NCBI RefSeq assembly: GCF_016767175.1
Contig: NZ_CP068564.1
Coordinates: forward strand, 1,612,001-1,676,000
Direction: 5' to 3'
Source: Keratinibaculum paraultunense
Lineage (GTDB): Bacteria > Bacillota > Clostridia > Tissierellales > Tepidimicrobiaceae
DNA length: 64,000 nucleotides
The notes under the pieces were generated by a model. The model ran no database searches, was not told where the DNA came from, and saw only the letters and a list, made by a program, of their open reading frames with translations. Numbering within the stretch: position 1 is the first letter of the stretch; each line of letters starts with the position of its first letter. Of this stretch, positions 26,664 to 35,895 are shown in pieces. The position numbers and the translations under genes are program-made.

Positions 26664-27107
26664 TTATACATATTTTTTTCTAATTTTTCTTATTTCAACT
26701 TCATGTTCACCATACATTTCCATGATTAATTTATTTGTTTCCTCTAGGTTACATATTCTATTTTCCAAGTTTTTTATTTGTTTTTTCAATTCTCCTGCTT
26801 CTCTAGCTAAGATAATATTAAATTTATCCATTCCAGCTTTATGAACTTGACTACTATGTTGTAGAGCTTTTAATATTTGAGTATTTTCTTTAACTTGAAC
26901 TTCTATAATATCAGTCTTGTTTTGAACTCTTTCAAGGCTTTTATTCGTCTCTTTTTGCTCATTTTTCATTGCCTTCATATCGCTTTGCATTGCCTTCATA
27001 TCGCTTTGCATCGTATTCATATTACTTTGCATTGCCTTCATATCGCTTTGCATCGTATTCATATTACTTTGCAACACTTTTAAAATTTCTAAAATTTCAT
27101 TTTCCAT
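26664..27107 (-). CDS. Coiled-coil protein with heptad repeats, unknown
   Basis: The 147-residue protein is almost wholly coiled coil. Residues about 11-50 are five near-identical heptads of the types MQSDMKA and MQSNMNT, followed by less regular heptads (KNEQKETNKSLERV, QVKENTQILKALQ). It has no membrane segment. It lies between two Maf-type genes of the flagellin glycosylation island. The function is unknown. The 21-bp DNA repeats can expand or contract without shifting frame. Confidence 0.7.
   Translation of the reverse strand: MENEILEILKVLQSNMNTMQSDMKAMQSNMNTMQSDMKAMQSDMKAMKNEQKETNKSLERVQNKTDIIEVQVKENTQILKALQHSSQVHKAGMDKFNIILAREAGELKKQIKNLENRICNLEETNKLIMEMYGEHEVEIRKIRKKYV
26965..27075. 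repeat. Tandem 21-bp (7-codon) repeats in the coiled-coil gene
   Basis: Five units of 21 bases encode MQSDMKA or MQSNMNT heptads; two unit types alternate so that a 42-bp period is also visible. There are no spacers, so it is not a CRISPR array. Confidence 0.85.
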
Positions 27108-27174
27108 TTTCTCACCACCTTTTATTCATTATTATATCAAATATAAATTAATATTTATACAGTTTTTTAAAAAT

Positions 27175-28512
27175 TTAAATTAAATATCTGTCTATAGTTT
27201 CCTTTAAAGTTAATATTTCTGTTCCCTTTATTTTAGCTCCTCCTTCTGTTGCATCTATAAATTTTATTCCTTTTTCGTTTACTATTCTATTTTGAATCCA
27301 TCTTAAGTAACTATATAAATTTTTAGGAGAATAAACTGTATTTCCATATATATCTTCTACTCTTCTTAAATTTCTATATCCATTTACTTCTTTGGAATAA
27401 CTGAATTTAGAGTGAGTTTTTCCATCTGTGTATGCTAAATCTTGCCCTACAAATATTATTGGATTACAACCCATATTAATAGCAACATCTAAAGCTGTAG
27501 TGGCTACTGAACCTCCTGTTTGGACTAGCTTATGATTATGTTTCTTAGCATATTCTTCAGCTGGTGTATATCCTTCTTGTAATGCTATCAGCTTTTTCCC
27601 TTTATAATTTAGCATTACATTTTTATCACAGGTAGATAATACTATAAGGGGTATATCTATATCCAAGCCTTTTAATTGACTATTATATACAAATTTTTGA
27701 GGATCTGTAATAATAATAAAATCTGGCTCTATATTTTCTTTTAATAAGAATCTAACTGCTCTACCAACTGATAAGATTATACCCTTCCCTTTAGCTTTTT
27801 TAAGTTCTTTTATATTTTTATCTAAAGATGGTCCTGCAGATATAATGTATAAAGGTATATTATTATATTTATTAAATAATATATCTACATTATCATTATA
27901 ATTTTTAATATTAGATTTAAAATTTTCATTTAATGTTGGAGCAAATTTCTCTACTGAATCCTCTTTCATTTTAAATTCTTCTAATAAATATTTTAATTCT
28001 AATAAGTTTCCAGACATTGTTTTAAAGGATGGATTATGAAGGACTATTTTTATATCTTCTTTTATAAGTACCTCATTTAATATTTCATTAATCTCAACTA
28101 TATCATCTGTTACAAACAGTTTAGCTCTACTGTTTCTAATAATATTGCTTAAATCTACATTCTCTAATGCTAATCTAAATATTTCTTTATTAGTTTCAAT
28201 TATGTAAAAATTAGAATTAGGAGCCATAGACATCAATTCTTCTACATGATATCCAAATCCTAAACCAAATATTATATAATTTTGAATTGATATATCATAA
28301 TTCTCTTCTGCTATGCTTTTTGCTTCTCTATTTGGATTGTATTTACTATGCAAAAAATAAAACTTGCCCTCTTGATTGATTTTTACTGTGGATTGATTGG
28401 TCTTGGTTTTTGTTATTTCATATGTGTTTTTATTCGGTATTATTTTTATTATGTCTTTAAGGATATTTGGGTAATTTTTCTTCAGTAAGTTTATGTTGTT
28501 TTCATAATGCAT
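27175..28512 (-). CDS. Second Maf-like protein (DUF115), short form
   Basis: At 445 residues this is a shorter paralogue of the Maf protein at 24056-25915. Shared blocks are IIFGLGFGYHVEELM, PLYIISAGPSLDKNIKEL, ILSVGRAVRFLL, GCNPIIFVGQDLAYTDGKTHS and IDATEGGAKIKGTE. It ends soon after the core, without the long C-terminal helical part. It follows flagellin in the direction of transcription, after a terminator. Glycosyltransferase or glycan-related activity is likely. Confidence 0.82.
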   Translation of the reverse strand: MHYENNINLLKKNYPNILKDIIKIIPNKNTYEITKTKTNQSTVKINQEGKFYFLHSKYNPNREAKSIAEENYDISIQNYIIFGLGFGYHVEELMSMAPNSNFYIIETNKEIFRLALENVDLSNIIRNSRAKLFVTDDIVEINEILNEVLIKEDIKIVLHNPSFKTMSGNLLELKYLLEEFKMKEDSVEKFAPTLNENFKSNIKNYNDNVDILFNKYNNIPLYIISAGPSLDKNIKELKKAKGKGIILSVGRAVRFLLKENIEPDFIIITDPQKFVYNSQLKGLDIDIPLIVLSTCDKNVMLNYKGKKLIALQEGYTPAEEYAKKHNHKLVQTGGSVATTALDVAINMGCNPIIFVGQDLAYTDGKTHSKFSYSKEVNGYRNLRRVEDIYGNTVYSPKNLYSYLRWIQNRIVNEKGIKFIDATEGGAKIKGTEILTLKETIDRYLI

Positions 28513-28577
28513 ATTTATTCCTCCATTTTATAATGATAATATATATATATTATCATATGCATATAAAACTCTCTATA

Positions 28578-28613
28578 CTAAAAAGAGTCAGAGGAAAAAT
28601 CCCTGACTCTTTC
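28578..28613 (-). terminator. Flagellin gene terminator
   Basis: A 12-bp stem AAAGAGTCAG... / ...CTGACTCTTT with a short loop is followed by TTTTT on the minus strand, 19 bases after the hag stop. Confidence 0.9.
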
Positions 28614-28631
28614 TTTAAATTAGACATCTGC

Positions 28632-29489
28632 TTATCTTAATAACTGTAATACTGTTTGTGGTACTTGATTTGCTTGAGCAAGCATTGCAGTAGCTGCTTG
28701 TTGTAGTATAGTTTGTTTTGTGAATTCCATCATCTCTTTAGCCATATCTACATCTCTAATTCTACTTTCTGCAGCTTGTAAGTTTTCAGCTGAATTATCT
28801 AAGTTTTTAACTGTATGTTCTAGTCGATTTTGAATAGCTCCTAGCTCTGATCTCTGAGTAGAAACTTTATTTATTGCATCATTAATTGTTGTTATTGCTT
28901 TATCTGCATCTTCTTGAGTTAATATACCACCTGTAGTGGTCTCATCAACATCATCAATGTTTTCAACTTTAAGATTATCAATTTTTAATCCACTTGTAGT
29001 CATTGCTCCTATTGTAATCTTCATATTTTGTCCACTGTTTGCACCTATGTGGAATACTTTATCTTTAAAAGTTCCATCTAATAGTGTTTGAGTATTAAAT
29101 TGAGTTCTAGTAGATATACCGCTTATTTCTTCTAGTAATTGATTTATTTCTGTTTGCATAGCCTGTCTATCTACTGTTGTCATATTAGTGTCATTTGCTG
29201 ATTGTACTGCTAATTCTCTCATTCTTTGTAAAATTGAGTGTACTTCATCTAATGCTCCTTCTGCTGTTTGGATTAGTGATATACCATCTTGAGCATTTTT
29301 GGAAGCCATATTAAGTCCTCTTATTTGAGCTCTCATCTTTTCAGAAATAGATAGTCCTGCTGCATCATCTCCAGCACGATTAATTCTATAACCTGAGGAT
29401 AGCTTCTCTAAAGATTTAGAAACTGCAGTGTTGTTAATAGCTAATTGTCTGTTGGCATTCATAGCCATAATGTTGTTGTTAATTCTCAT
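28632..29489 (-). CDS. hag: Flagellin
   Basis: The 285-residue flagellin is short. It has the conserved N-terminal D0/D1 domain (MRINNNIMAMNANRQLAINN, KLSSGYRINRAGDDAAGLSI), a small variable centre at about residues 150-195, and the C-terminal D1/D0 (LEHTVKNLDNSAENLQAAES, ending in VPQTVLQLLR). Serines and threonines in D1 and the centre are likely glycosylation sites for the neighbouring Maf proteins. Translation is probably controlled by CsrA through the leader hairpin at 29518-29541, and the Shine-Dalgarno AAGGAGG is strong. Confidence 0.97.
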   Translation of the reverse strand: MRINNNIMAMNANRQLAINNTAVSKSLEKLSSGYRINRAGDDAAGLSISEKMRAQIRGLNMASKNAQDGISLIQTAEGALDEVHSILQRMRELAVQSANDTNMTTVDRQAMQTEINQLLEEISGISTRTQFNTQTLLDGTFKDKVFHIGANSGQNMKITIGAMTTSGLKIDNLKVENIDDVDETTTGGILTQEDADKAITTINDAINKVSTQRSELGAIQNRLEHTVKNLDNSAENLQAAESRIRDVDMAKEMMEFTKQTILQQAATAMLAQANQVPQTVLQLLR

Positions 29490-29517
29490 TATTCATTCCT
29501 CCTTGAATTTTTTATTT

Positions 29518-29541
29518 TTTGTGGGATTCCTTCCCCACAAA
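29518..29541 (-). promoter_or_regulatory. CsrA-type binding hairpin in the hag leader
   Basis: In the mRNA, UUUGUGGG and CCCACAAA form an eight-base-pair stem with loop GAAGGAAU, presenting AGGA as CsrA sites do. A second GGA lies in the AAGGAGG Shine-Dalgarno at 29498-29504. This is the layout of the Bacillus subtilis hag leader, where CsrA bound to two sites blocks translation and FliW relieves it. Confidence 0.72.
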
Positions 29542-29567
29542 TTTATCTATAACAAGCCTTTCGGCTT

Positions 29568-29602
29568 ATTATCGCTGTTAATCATTTTTTGTTTTTGATA
29601 TT
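29568..29602 (-). promoter_or_regulatory. Candidate sigma-D promoter of hag
   Basis: AGCGATAAT at about 29568-29576 resembles the flagellar sigma -10 (GCCGATAA), with an A-rich -35 region (TCAAAAAC) about 15-18 bases upstream. The match is weaker than at flgM. A small AAGCC-GAAA-GGCTT hairpin overlaps the expected transcription start. Confidence 0.45.
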
Positions 29603-29725
29603 TCTATCAAAAACATTTACTACAAAATTTTAAAATAAATCCTTATGGATAATATAATTACATTAATATAATATGTTCATTTATTAATAACAATCATTAT
29701 TTTTAATTAATATTTTTAAGATTTT

Positions 29726-31304
29726 TTACTTCTCAATATTATTATCGGATACCTTTTCAATAACTTTAATATTTTCATCAGAATATTTTTCTTTTATCTC
29801 TATAAATTCATCTAAATTGTCAAATAGTATATCCACCAAGTCTGGGTCAAAATGCTTACCCCTTTCTTCTTTAAAATAATTTAGTATATCATTCATCACC
29901 CATGCCTTTTTATATACCCTTGGAGAGCCTAATGCATCAAACACATCCGCTACTGCTACTATGCGACCAAATATGTGTATCTCATCTCCTTTTAATCCTC
30001 TTGGATAGCCTCCACCATCGTATCTTTCATGATGTTCATGGGCTATTATAGCTGCAGATTTTAGTAATTCCCTATCTGAGCCTTTTAGTAGATTGTAGCC
30101 TATGGTAGTATGAGTTTTTACTATATCAAATTCTTCTGGGGTAAGTTTTCCTGGCTTTAATAATATACTATCTGGAATAGCTACCTTACCTATATCATGA
30201 ATAGGAGATGCCATGGAAATTAGCATTATTTCTCTTTGGGATAATCCATATTTTTCTGCTAATATCTTACTATATTTGGAAACTCTTTTTACATGATTGC
30301 CTGTTTCCTCTGAACGTGCTTCTGTAACTTCTCCTAATAAATATAATATTTCTTTTTGAGTTTCTTCTATTTCTTTGTTAAGGCAAAGACTTTCAAAAGC
30401 AGCTAATATGTTCCTGTGAAATATATTTAAAATTTCCTTATCTAAATGATTTATTTGTTTTTTAGCTTCTATAAACACCATTCCTTCTATCCCACTAGAA
30501 CTATGATAATATGATACATATCTATTATCAGTTATTAAAGGTTTTCTCATCCTATAGGCTTTTTTTATCAATTCAAAATCTTCTTGGGATATAGAGTCCA
30601 TAATTTTTTTCCCTATACAGTCTTTATATTTACCATAGGCAGATGTTACTTTAAAAGCTTCATCATTAAAAAGTCTAAGAGCTGTCAATCCGTTTGCATT
30701 ACACTCTTTATCCTTCCTACAAAGATTTATCAAAGAATTAATGGAACAAAATGCAGTTTTTATAAAGTCCTGAATAGATACTTTTTCAAATAAATTACTA
30801 GATGAAGCAACTACTTCTTCCATTATTCTTTTATTATTATTTATATACATAATATCTTTATAAGCTCTAAGAGCAGCCACTACAACTGTACGTAATTTGT
30901 TAGTCAATAGCTGTATTTTTTCTTCATAGCCATTTATATCATAATTTAGTATAGCTTCTTCTTCTAATTTTTGGCTTTCTTTGCTGGTCATCAAAACTAT
31001 TCTAGTAGCTTTATTCTCTATAATTTCCCTTATATATCTAGATAATTTAAGTCCTGTGTTTTCCTCCTCAATAAAAATATCTAAGAGCACTAATGCGCAC
31101 TAATGCTATGTCATCATTCTTGTTTAATATATCTAGTGCTTTTATGCTAGAATGGGCACTTAATATTATAAGGGGTTTATCTTCAAATTTAAAATCTTTT
31201 AATATCTCTTTTATCATTATATGCACAAAATTATCATCATCTATTATTAATATTTTCCAATGATTTTCATCTTGAATTTTTTTCATGCAACACTCATTTT
31301 CCAT
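29726..31304 (-). pseudogene. Receiver / DUF3369 / HD-GYP response regulator, frameshifted
   Basis: The gene reads as two frames. The upstream part (78 codons from 31304) starts a receiver domain: KILIIDDDNFVHIMIKEI and IILSAHSSIKALDIL. The downstream part supplies LLDIFIEEENTG with the phospho-acceptor Asp, a DUF3369-like linker, and an HD-GYP phosphodiesterase (HDIGK about residue 298 of that frame, HHERYDGGGYPRGL). A perfect tandem duplication of a 10-base unit at 31087-31106 causes the shift. Removing one unit restores a 522-residue protein that would degrade c-di-GMP. As sequenced, the receiver lacks its Asp and the enzyme part has no proper start, although a GTG at the junction could allow some translation. 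Confidence 0.88.
31087..31106. repeat. Exact 10-bp tandem duplication causing a frameshift
   Basis: GCACTAATGC occurs twice head to tail, with no mismatch. It adds ten bases (frame +1) just before the receiver's phospho-acceptor codon. Confidence 0.95.
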
Positions 31305-31334
31305 CAGAATTCCCCCTACCCTATTTGTTTTTTA

Positions 31335-31559
31335 TTACCCATTAAATAGTTTACCCATTTTTTTAATATCTACACTAGTTTTAGCAGCTTGCATATTTTC
31401 TTCTTGTATGCTTTTGTATAATTCTTCTCGAAAAATATCAACTTCTTTAGGAGCATCTATTCCTAATCTTACCTTCCCTTCTTGGATTTCCAAAACCTTT
31501 ATTACTATATTTCCATCTATGATGATAGATTCTTCTTCTTTTCTTGAAAGTATTAGCAT
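31335..31559 (-). CDS. csrA: Carbon storage / flagellin translation regulator CsrA
   Basis: The 74-residue protein is a standard CsrA: MLILSRKEEESIIIDGNI at the N-terminus, VRLGIDAPKEVDIFREELY in the middle with the RNA-binding R in FREE. It represses translation by binding GGA motifs, here most likely in the hag leader. The gene is two bases from fliW, the antagonist. Confidence 0.96.
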   Translation of the reverse strand: MLILSRKEEESIIIDGNIVIKVLEIQEGKVRLGIDAPKEVDIFREELYKSIQEENMQAAKTSVDIKKMGKLFNG

Positions 31560-31561
31560 AT

Positions 31562-32011
31562 TTACACGCTCCTATCTTGAGATCTTTGCTTAAAAATGTA
31601 GTGCTTTGTAGTATATCTATCATCATCTAGTATTACCTGTTTGCCTAGTTTTTTATTTATATTTATAACTATAGGACCTAATAAATTTACTGTCATCTTT
31701 TCTATATCCTCTGGAACCACTACTATAGAATATACTGCTACATCCTTTTCATCTTCTATTTTTAATTTTTCTTGCACGGATTTAGATAATACTATATCAT
31801 AGTCAGGAAATACAAAAAAAGGATTTATTATTACAAAAGCTAATTCAGGATTTTGCACTGATTGAAGCCATTGAAATGGGTTTTGTTCATCTTCATCCTT
31901 TATTATTACAAATTGCTTTTCTTCTTCAAATCCTAATATTCCTTCTGGAAAATGAATTATATTTTCCTCATCAATTTCTATTTCTCCAAAATTTTTAGTT
32001 TTTAGTATCAT
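31562..32011 (-). CDS. fliW: Flagellar assembly factor FliW
   Basis: FliW binds CsrA and flagellin and so couples flagellin synthesis to its export. The 149-residue product shows IIHFPEGILGFEEEKQFVII, PFQWLQSVQNPELAFVIINP, and a C-terminal NLLGPIVININKKLGKQVI. The start is the ATG of MILKTKNFG, with GAGGG seven bases upstream; a GTG-type start five codons earlier lacks a signal. Confidence 0.95.
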   Translation of the reverse strand: MILKTKNFGEIEIDEENIIHFPEGILGFEEEKQFVIIKDEDEQNPFQWLQSVQNPELAFVIINPFFVFPDYDIVLSKSVQEKLKIEDEKDVAVYSIVVVPEDIEKMTVNLLGPIVININKKLGKQVILDDDRYTTKHYIFKQRSQDRSV

Positions 32012-32047
32012 ATATTTTACCCTCATTTCTTGCTTATATTAATAACT

Positions 32048-32989
32048 CTAAGTTAAAAATTGAACTAAAGTTGGCTGTATTATTTTAGCCCCTACCATAA
32101 GACTAGATATATATACATTTTCTGCCATAGCTATTTGTATAGATATCTCTGCTATATCCACATCTTCGTTAAAAGATAATAGTTCATTTACATTACCTAT
32201 TTGAGCATCTATCCTCTTTTCAGTTATCTCTAATCTATTCATTTTAGCACCAACTTCTGCTCTTACAGCTAAAACTTGTTCATGACAGTTTTGTAATTTT
32301 CCAATGGTTTCTTGAATTACATCAAGATTTTGCCCACTATCTAACTCTTCTGATAAAGCATCAAACACTGCTATTAAATAAGGTTTTTCATTTTCCGATA
32401 TATTAGAATTATAATCAGGTGTACTATTTACATCGCCTCTTCCAAATACCTTTCCACCAGGCGTATTTACCTTGACAGTTTCTGATATACCTACATTATA
32501 CTCAAATATTTCGTCCATATTTAAATCTATATTATAGGTTCCATCTTCCTTCAATAATGGTTTGTCTGTTTTAAACCCACTAAATATATGTCTGTCAGAA
32601 TAAGTAGTATTTCCAATTTGAATTAAATGCTCTCTTAACTGATCAATTTCTTCTTTTACCTTTTGTAAATCTTCAGGAGCTTTTTTGGTCCCATTGGCTA
32701 CATCTATTGTTAATTCATATGCTCTTTTCAATATTTCCCCTATTTCACCTAAAGCTAGTTCTGTATCCACCATCCAAGATGTTGCATCTTCTGCATTTCT
32801 CTTATATTGTTCTAACTTTGCTATATCTGTATTAAATTTTAAACTTTTACTAACACCTATTGGATCATCAGAAGGAACTCTAAATTTCTTTCCTGTAGCT
32901 TTTTGATACTGAAGCTTTTCCAAAGTTTTTAAATTTTGATTTAAATTGTATACCATATTATTTATAAGCATATTGTTAGTTATACGCAT
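32048..32989 (-). CDS. flgL: Hook-filament junction protein 2
   Basis: The 313 residues have the flagellin-like termini of FlgL (MRITNNMLINNMVYNLNQNL; C-terminal FNEDVDIAEISIQIAMAENV). FlgL joins the hook-associated FlgK to the filament. It lies between flgK and fliW in the usual Firmicute order. Confidence 0.93.
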   Translation of the reverse strand: MRITNNMLINNMVYNLNQNLKTLEKLQYQKATGKKFRVPSDDPIGVSKSLKFNTDIAKLEQYKRNAEDATSWMVDTELALGEIGEILKRAYELTIDVANGTKKAPEDLQKVKEEIDQLREHLIQIGNTTYSDRHIFSGFKTDKPLLKEDGTYNIDLNMDEIFEYNVGISETVKVNTPGGKVFGRGDVNSTPDYNSNISENEKPYLIAVFDALSEELDSGQNLDVIQETIGKLQNCHEQVLAVRAEVGAKMNRLEITEKRIDAQIGNVNELLSFNEDVDIAEISIQIAMAENVYISSLMVGAKIIQPTLVQFLT

Positions 32990-33001
32990 TTTATTTCACT
33001 C

Positions 33002-34420
33002 CTATCTTCCTACTAATCCCAATCTATTTATGGTTACATCCATAATTATATCTAATGTATTAATCATCCTTGCAGAAGCCATATAAGCATGTTGAAATTT
33101 TACCATATTTGCCATTTCTTCATCATAGGAAACTCCTGATACAGAATCTCTTTTAGTTTGAATATTTTTCAACATCATATTTTGAGAATTATACATCCTT
33201 TCACTTTGCATACTATCCACTGCTAAATTAGATACGATGGATTTTATAAAATCATCAGGAGTTCCTTGAGATGTCCCTTCACTAAAAAACTTTCTATCCT
33301 CTCTTAATCCAATTAACTCTAATAAATTTCTGTTATCTTCTGCATCGCCAGGGGCTTTCCCAGCAGCTATATTCTTTAAATCCTCTAATATTTCATCAGA
33401 TAAAGTTATAGTTGCAGCAGGTTTTTCTGCATCAAATTTAAAAAAGTCTATATTCGTATTCCCGTTTAATCCATAGCCTTCATTATGTTTTTTGTTAAAT
33501 TTATTTGCAAAACCTTCAGCAAATTCATTTAACCTATTCTGGTAATAAGGAATACCTCTATAAGTATTGTTTTCTCCATCTCCACTATAAAGGTCTAATA
33601 GTCCTTTTAATTCTCCAGACTTTAAATTTACTAAAGAACCATTTCCCCATTCTATGCGAATTTCATCACTATTTGGTATAGTTTTAAGCTTCACTTCCGA
33701 TACATTAATATGATCTACTAAGGATACACCGCTTATACTTACTCTAAATTTTCCATCATCAGACTCATGAACACTTACATTGACTACTTTGGATAACTCT
33801 TCTACCAACAAATCTCTTCTATCTCTTAAATCATTAGCTTTATATCCACTTATTTCATAAGAATATATTTGTCTATTTAATGAAGCTATTTGATTGGCAA
33901 TGCTATTTATCCTTTCAATATTGTTCTCCATAGATACTTTTGTTTCTCTTCTTAATTCATTTAGTCTTACAGCTACTTCATTTATATGTTTTGTAAAAGC
34001 CAGTGCATTTTCTCTAACTGGTTCTCTATAGGATGAATCTGAAGGGTTAGTACTCATATTAGTCAATGCTTTAAAAAAATCATCTAAATATTTTCTAAAA
34101 CTAGTATCAGATGGTTCTCCAAACAATTTTTCTATCTCTGAAAGATGATTCATCTTAGCTTCCCATTCTCCCATAGGAGCATTTTCGTTCCAATATTTAA
34201 AATCTAAGTAAGAGTCTCTAATCCTTGATACATCATATATTTCAGTTCCTGTGCCTAAAAAACCTATTCCTGGTAAAGCATAAGGAGTAGTAGCTCTTTG
34301 AGCTCCCTCTTGTCTTGTATATCCTCTAGTGTTTACATTACTTATATTATGATTAGTTATATATAAGGATCTTTGACTTGCCAACAATCCCTTTACTGCT
34401 GTATTAAAACCAAAATGCAT
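33002..34420 (-). CDS. flgK: Hook-filament junction protein 1 (copy 1)
   Basis: The 472-residue protein begins with the rod/hook-type motif (GFNTAVKGLLASQRSLYITN, HNISNVNTRGYTRQE) and ends with VKFQHAYMASARMINTLDII, DVTINRLGLVGR. Both termini fold together in the export-competent form. It lies next to flgL and is the more likely principal FlgK. The paralogue at 34448-35893 is immediately upstream. Confidence 0.92.
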   Translation of the reverse strand: MHFGFNTAVKGLLASQRSLYITNHNISNVNTRGYTRQEGAQRATTPYALPGIGFLGTGTEIYDVSRIRDSYLDFKYWNENAPMGEWEAKMNHLSEIEKLFGEPSDTSFRKYLDDFFKALTNMSTNPSDSSYREPVRENALAFTKHINEVAVRLNELRRETKVSMENNIERINSIANQIASLNRQIYSYEISGYKANDLRDRRDLLVEELSKVVNVSVHESDDGKFRVSISGVSLVDHINVSEVKLKTIPNSDEIRIEWGNGSLVNLKSGELKGLLDLYSGDGENNTYRGIPYYQNRLNEFAEGFANKFNKKHNEGYGLNGNTNIDFFKFDAEKPAATITLSDEILEDLKNIAAGKAPGDAEDNRNLLELIGLREDRKFFSEGTSQGTPDDFIKSIVSNLAVDSMQSERMYNSQNMMLKNIQTKRDSVSGVSYDEEMANMVKFQHAYMASARMINTLDIIMDVTINRLGLVGR

Positions 34421-34447
34421 ATCTATTCACCTCTTTATTTATAAACT

Positions 34448-35893
34448 TTATCTTCCTGCCATTCCCATCCTATTTATTATATTATCTATCATCTCATCTA
34501 TGGCATTTATAACCCTACTGTTAGCTATATAAGAATGCTGATACTTTAACATATCTGCCATCTCCTCATCTAAAGATACAGAGGATATCTCTTTTCTTCT
34601 TTCATCTATCTGTTGTAGTAATATAGTTTGATTAAGAGCCATCTCACGAGCCATTTCTCTATCTGTTCCTAATTTAAGTATCAAATCTCTATAAAAATCA
34701 TCTATATTTAAAGTCCCTGGTTCTATAAATTCTTCTGGATTTTCTGGATTATATTTTCCATATAAAGGTTTGTTTCTTATATTTGCTATTTCTTTGGCTA
34801 TATATCCATCCCCTCTTTCTCCTGATTTTGATACAGCTATCTTATTGAAATCTGCTAATTCTGGATTTATCTTTATAGTACTAGAAGGATCTTCTTCTTC
34901 AAATATAAAAAAGTTTATATTAGTACTTCCATCTAAACCTATTCCAAGTTTATGAACTTTATTTATTTCTTGTGCTATAGTTCCTACCAATAAATTTAAT
35001 CTATTCTTATATTCCACTACATCCTTGTCTCTAGCATCTATATAGCCTCCTAATTCTCCTTTGCTTTGCAAGTCTATCTTCTCCCCTGTATCAGACCAGT
35101 AAATTTCCCCATGCCCTTTTTCATTCAATCTAACCTCTACAGGATTAAAATAATCTCCATTAATTAAATCCCTACCATGTAAGCTTACTACTACTTCTCC
35201 ATGAGAATTTTCATAATAATTAATAGGTATTAACTCTGATAATCTATCTAATTTAGCATTGCGACTATCTCTTAAGTCATTAGCTCTTATGTGAGGGCCA
35301 TAGGCTTCTTGTGCTTTTATATTTTTATTCAAATTAGCAATCTCTCTTAATAAGGTATTAACTTCATTGGACTTATTTAACATCTCTTTATTTAAATTAA
35401 ATTGAAGATTATCCAATTGACTTCTTATATGATTAACAGTTGTAGTAAAAGCCACAGCATTTTCATGAAGAAGTCCCCTTATAGTTAAGCTTTCAGGATC
35501 CTTGTATAATTCCTCCCAACTATTCCAAAAGTTATCCATTACATCTTGTAATCCTCCATTGTTTAACTCTTCTGGTACCTTAATTTCTCTAAATATATAT
35601 TCTATTTCTTCTAATACTTCCGCTTTTGTATTATAATAACCAAAAGTAGCAATTTCCCTTCTTACTTTATAATCTAAAAACTCATCCCTAATCTGTGCTA
35701 TATTCTGAATATCTACCCCTGTCCCAGTTTGAAAATGCAAACCCATTTTCGAATATCTACTTTCTACATAATTTGTCCGTTGTCTTACATAATCAGGATT
35801 ATTTACATTAGCAATATTATGAGACAAGGTATCTAATGCTTTTTTATTTGCATTTATACCTGATATAGATATATATAATCCTCCAAAACCCAT
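34448..35893 (-). CDS. FlgK paralogue (copy 2)
   Basis: This 481-residue protein also has FlgK architecture: SISGINANKKALDTLSHNIA, NVNNPDYVRQ at the N-terminus, and EMADMLKYQHSYIANSRVIN, AIDEMIDNIINRMGMAGR at the C-terminus. The middle differs substantially from copy 1. Two adjacent flgK genes are unusual compared with the single gene in Bacillus subtilis. It may make an alternative junction or have a partial division of labour. Confidence 0.88.
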   Translation of the reverse strand: MGFGGLYISISGINANKKALDTLSHNIANVNNPDYVRQRTNYVESRYSKMGLHFQTGTGVDIQNIAQIRDEFLDYKVRREIATFGYYNTKAEVLEEIEYIFREIKVPEELNNGGLQDVMDNFWNSWEELYKDPESLTIRGLLHENAVAFTTTVNHIRSQLDNLQFNLNKEMLNKSNEVNTLLREIANLNKNIKAQEAYGPHIRANDLRDSRNAKLDRLSELIPINYYENSHGEVVVSLHGRDLINGDYFNPVEVRLNEKGHGEIYWSDTGEKIDLQSKGELGGYIDARDKDVVEYKNRLNLLVGTIAQEINKVHKLGIGLDGSTNINFFIFEEEDPSSTIKINPELADFNKIAVSKSGERGDGYIAKEIANIRNKPLYGKYNPENPEEFIEPGTLNIDDFYRDLILKLGTDREMAREMALNQTILLQQIDERRKEISSVSLDEEMADMLKYQHSYIANSRVINAIDEMIDNIINRMGMAGR

Positions 35894-35895
35894 AT

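Noticed and set aside
26965-27075. CRISPR-like regular repeats
   Set aside because: The 21-bp units are directly joined, without spacers, and encode heptads in a coiled-coil gene.
33002-35893. Assembly duplication of flgK
   Set aside because: The two genes differ throughout the central part and in length, so they are true paralogues.
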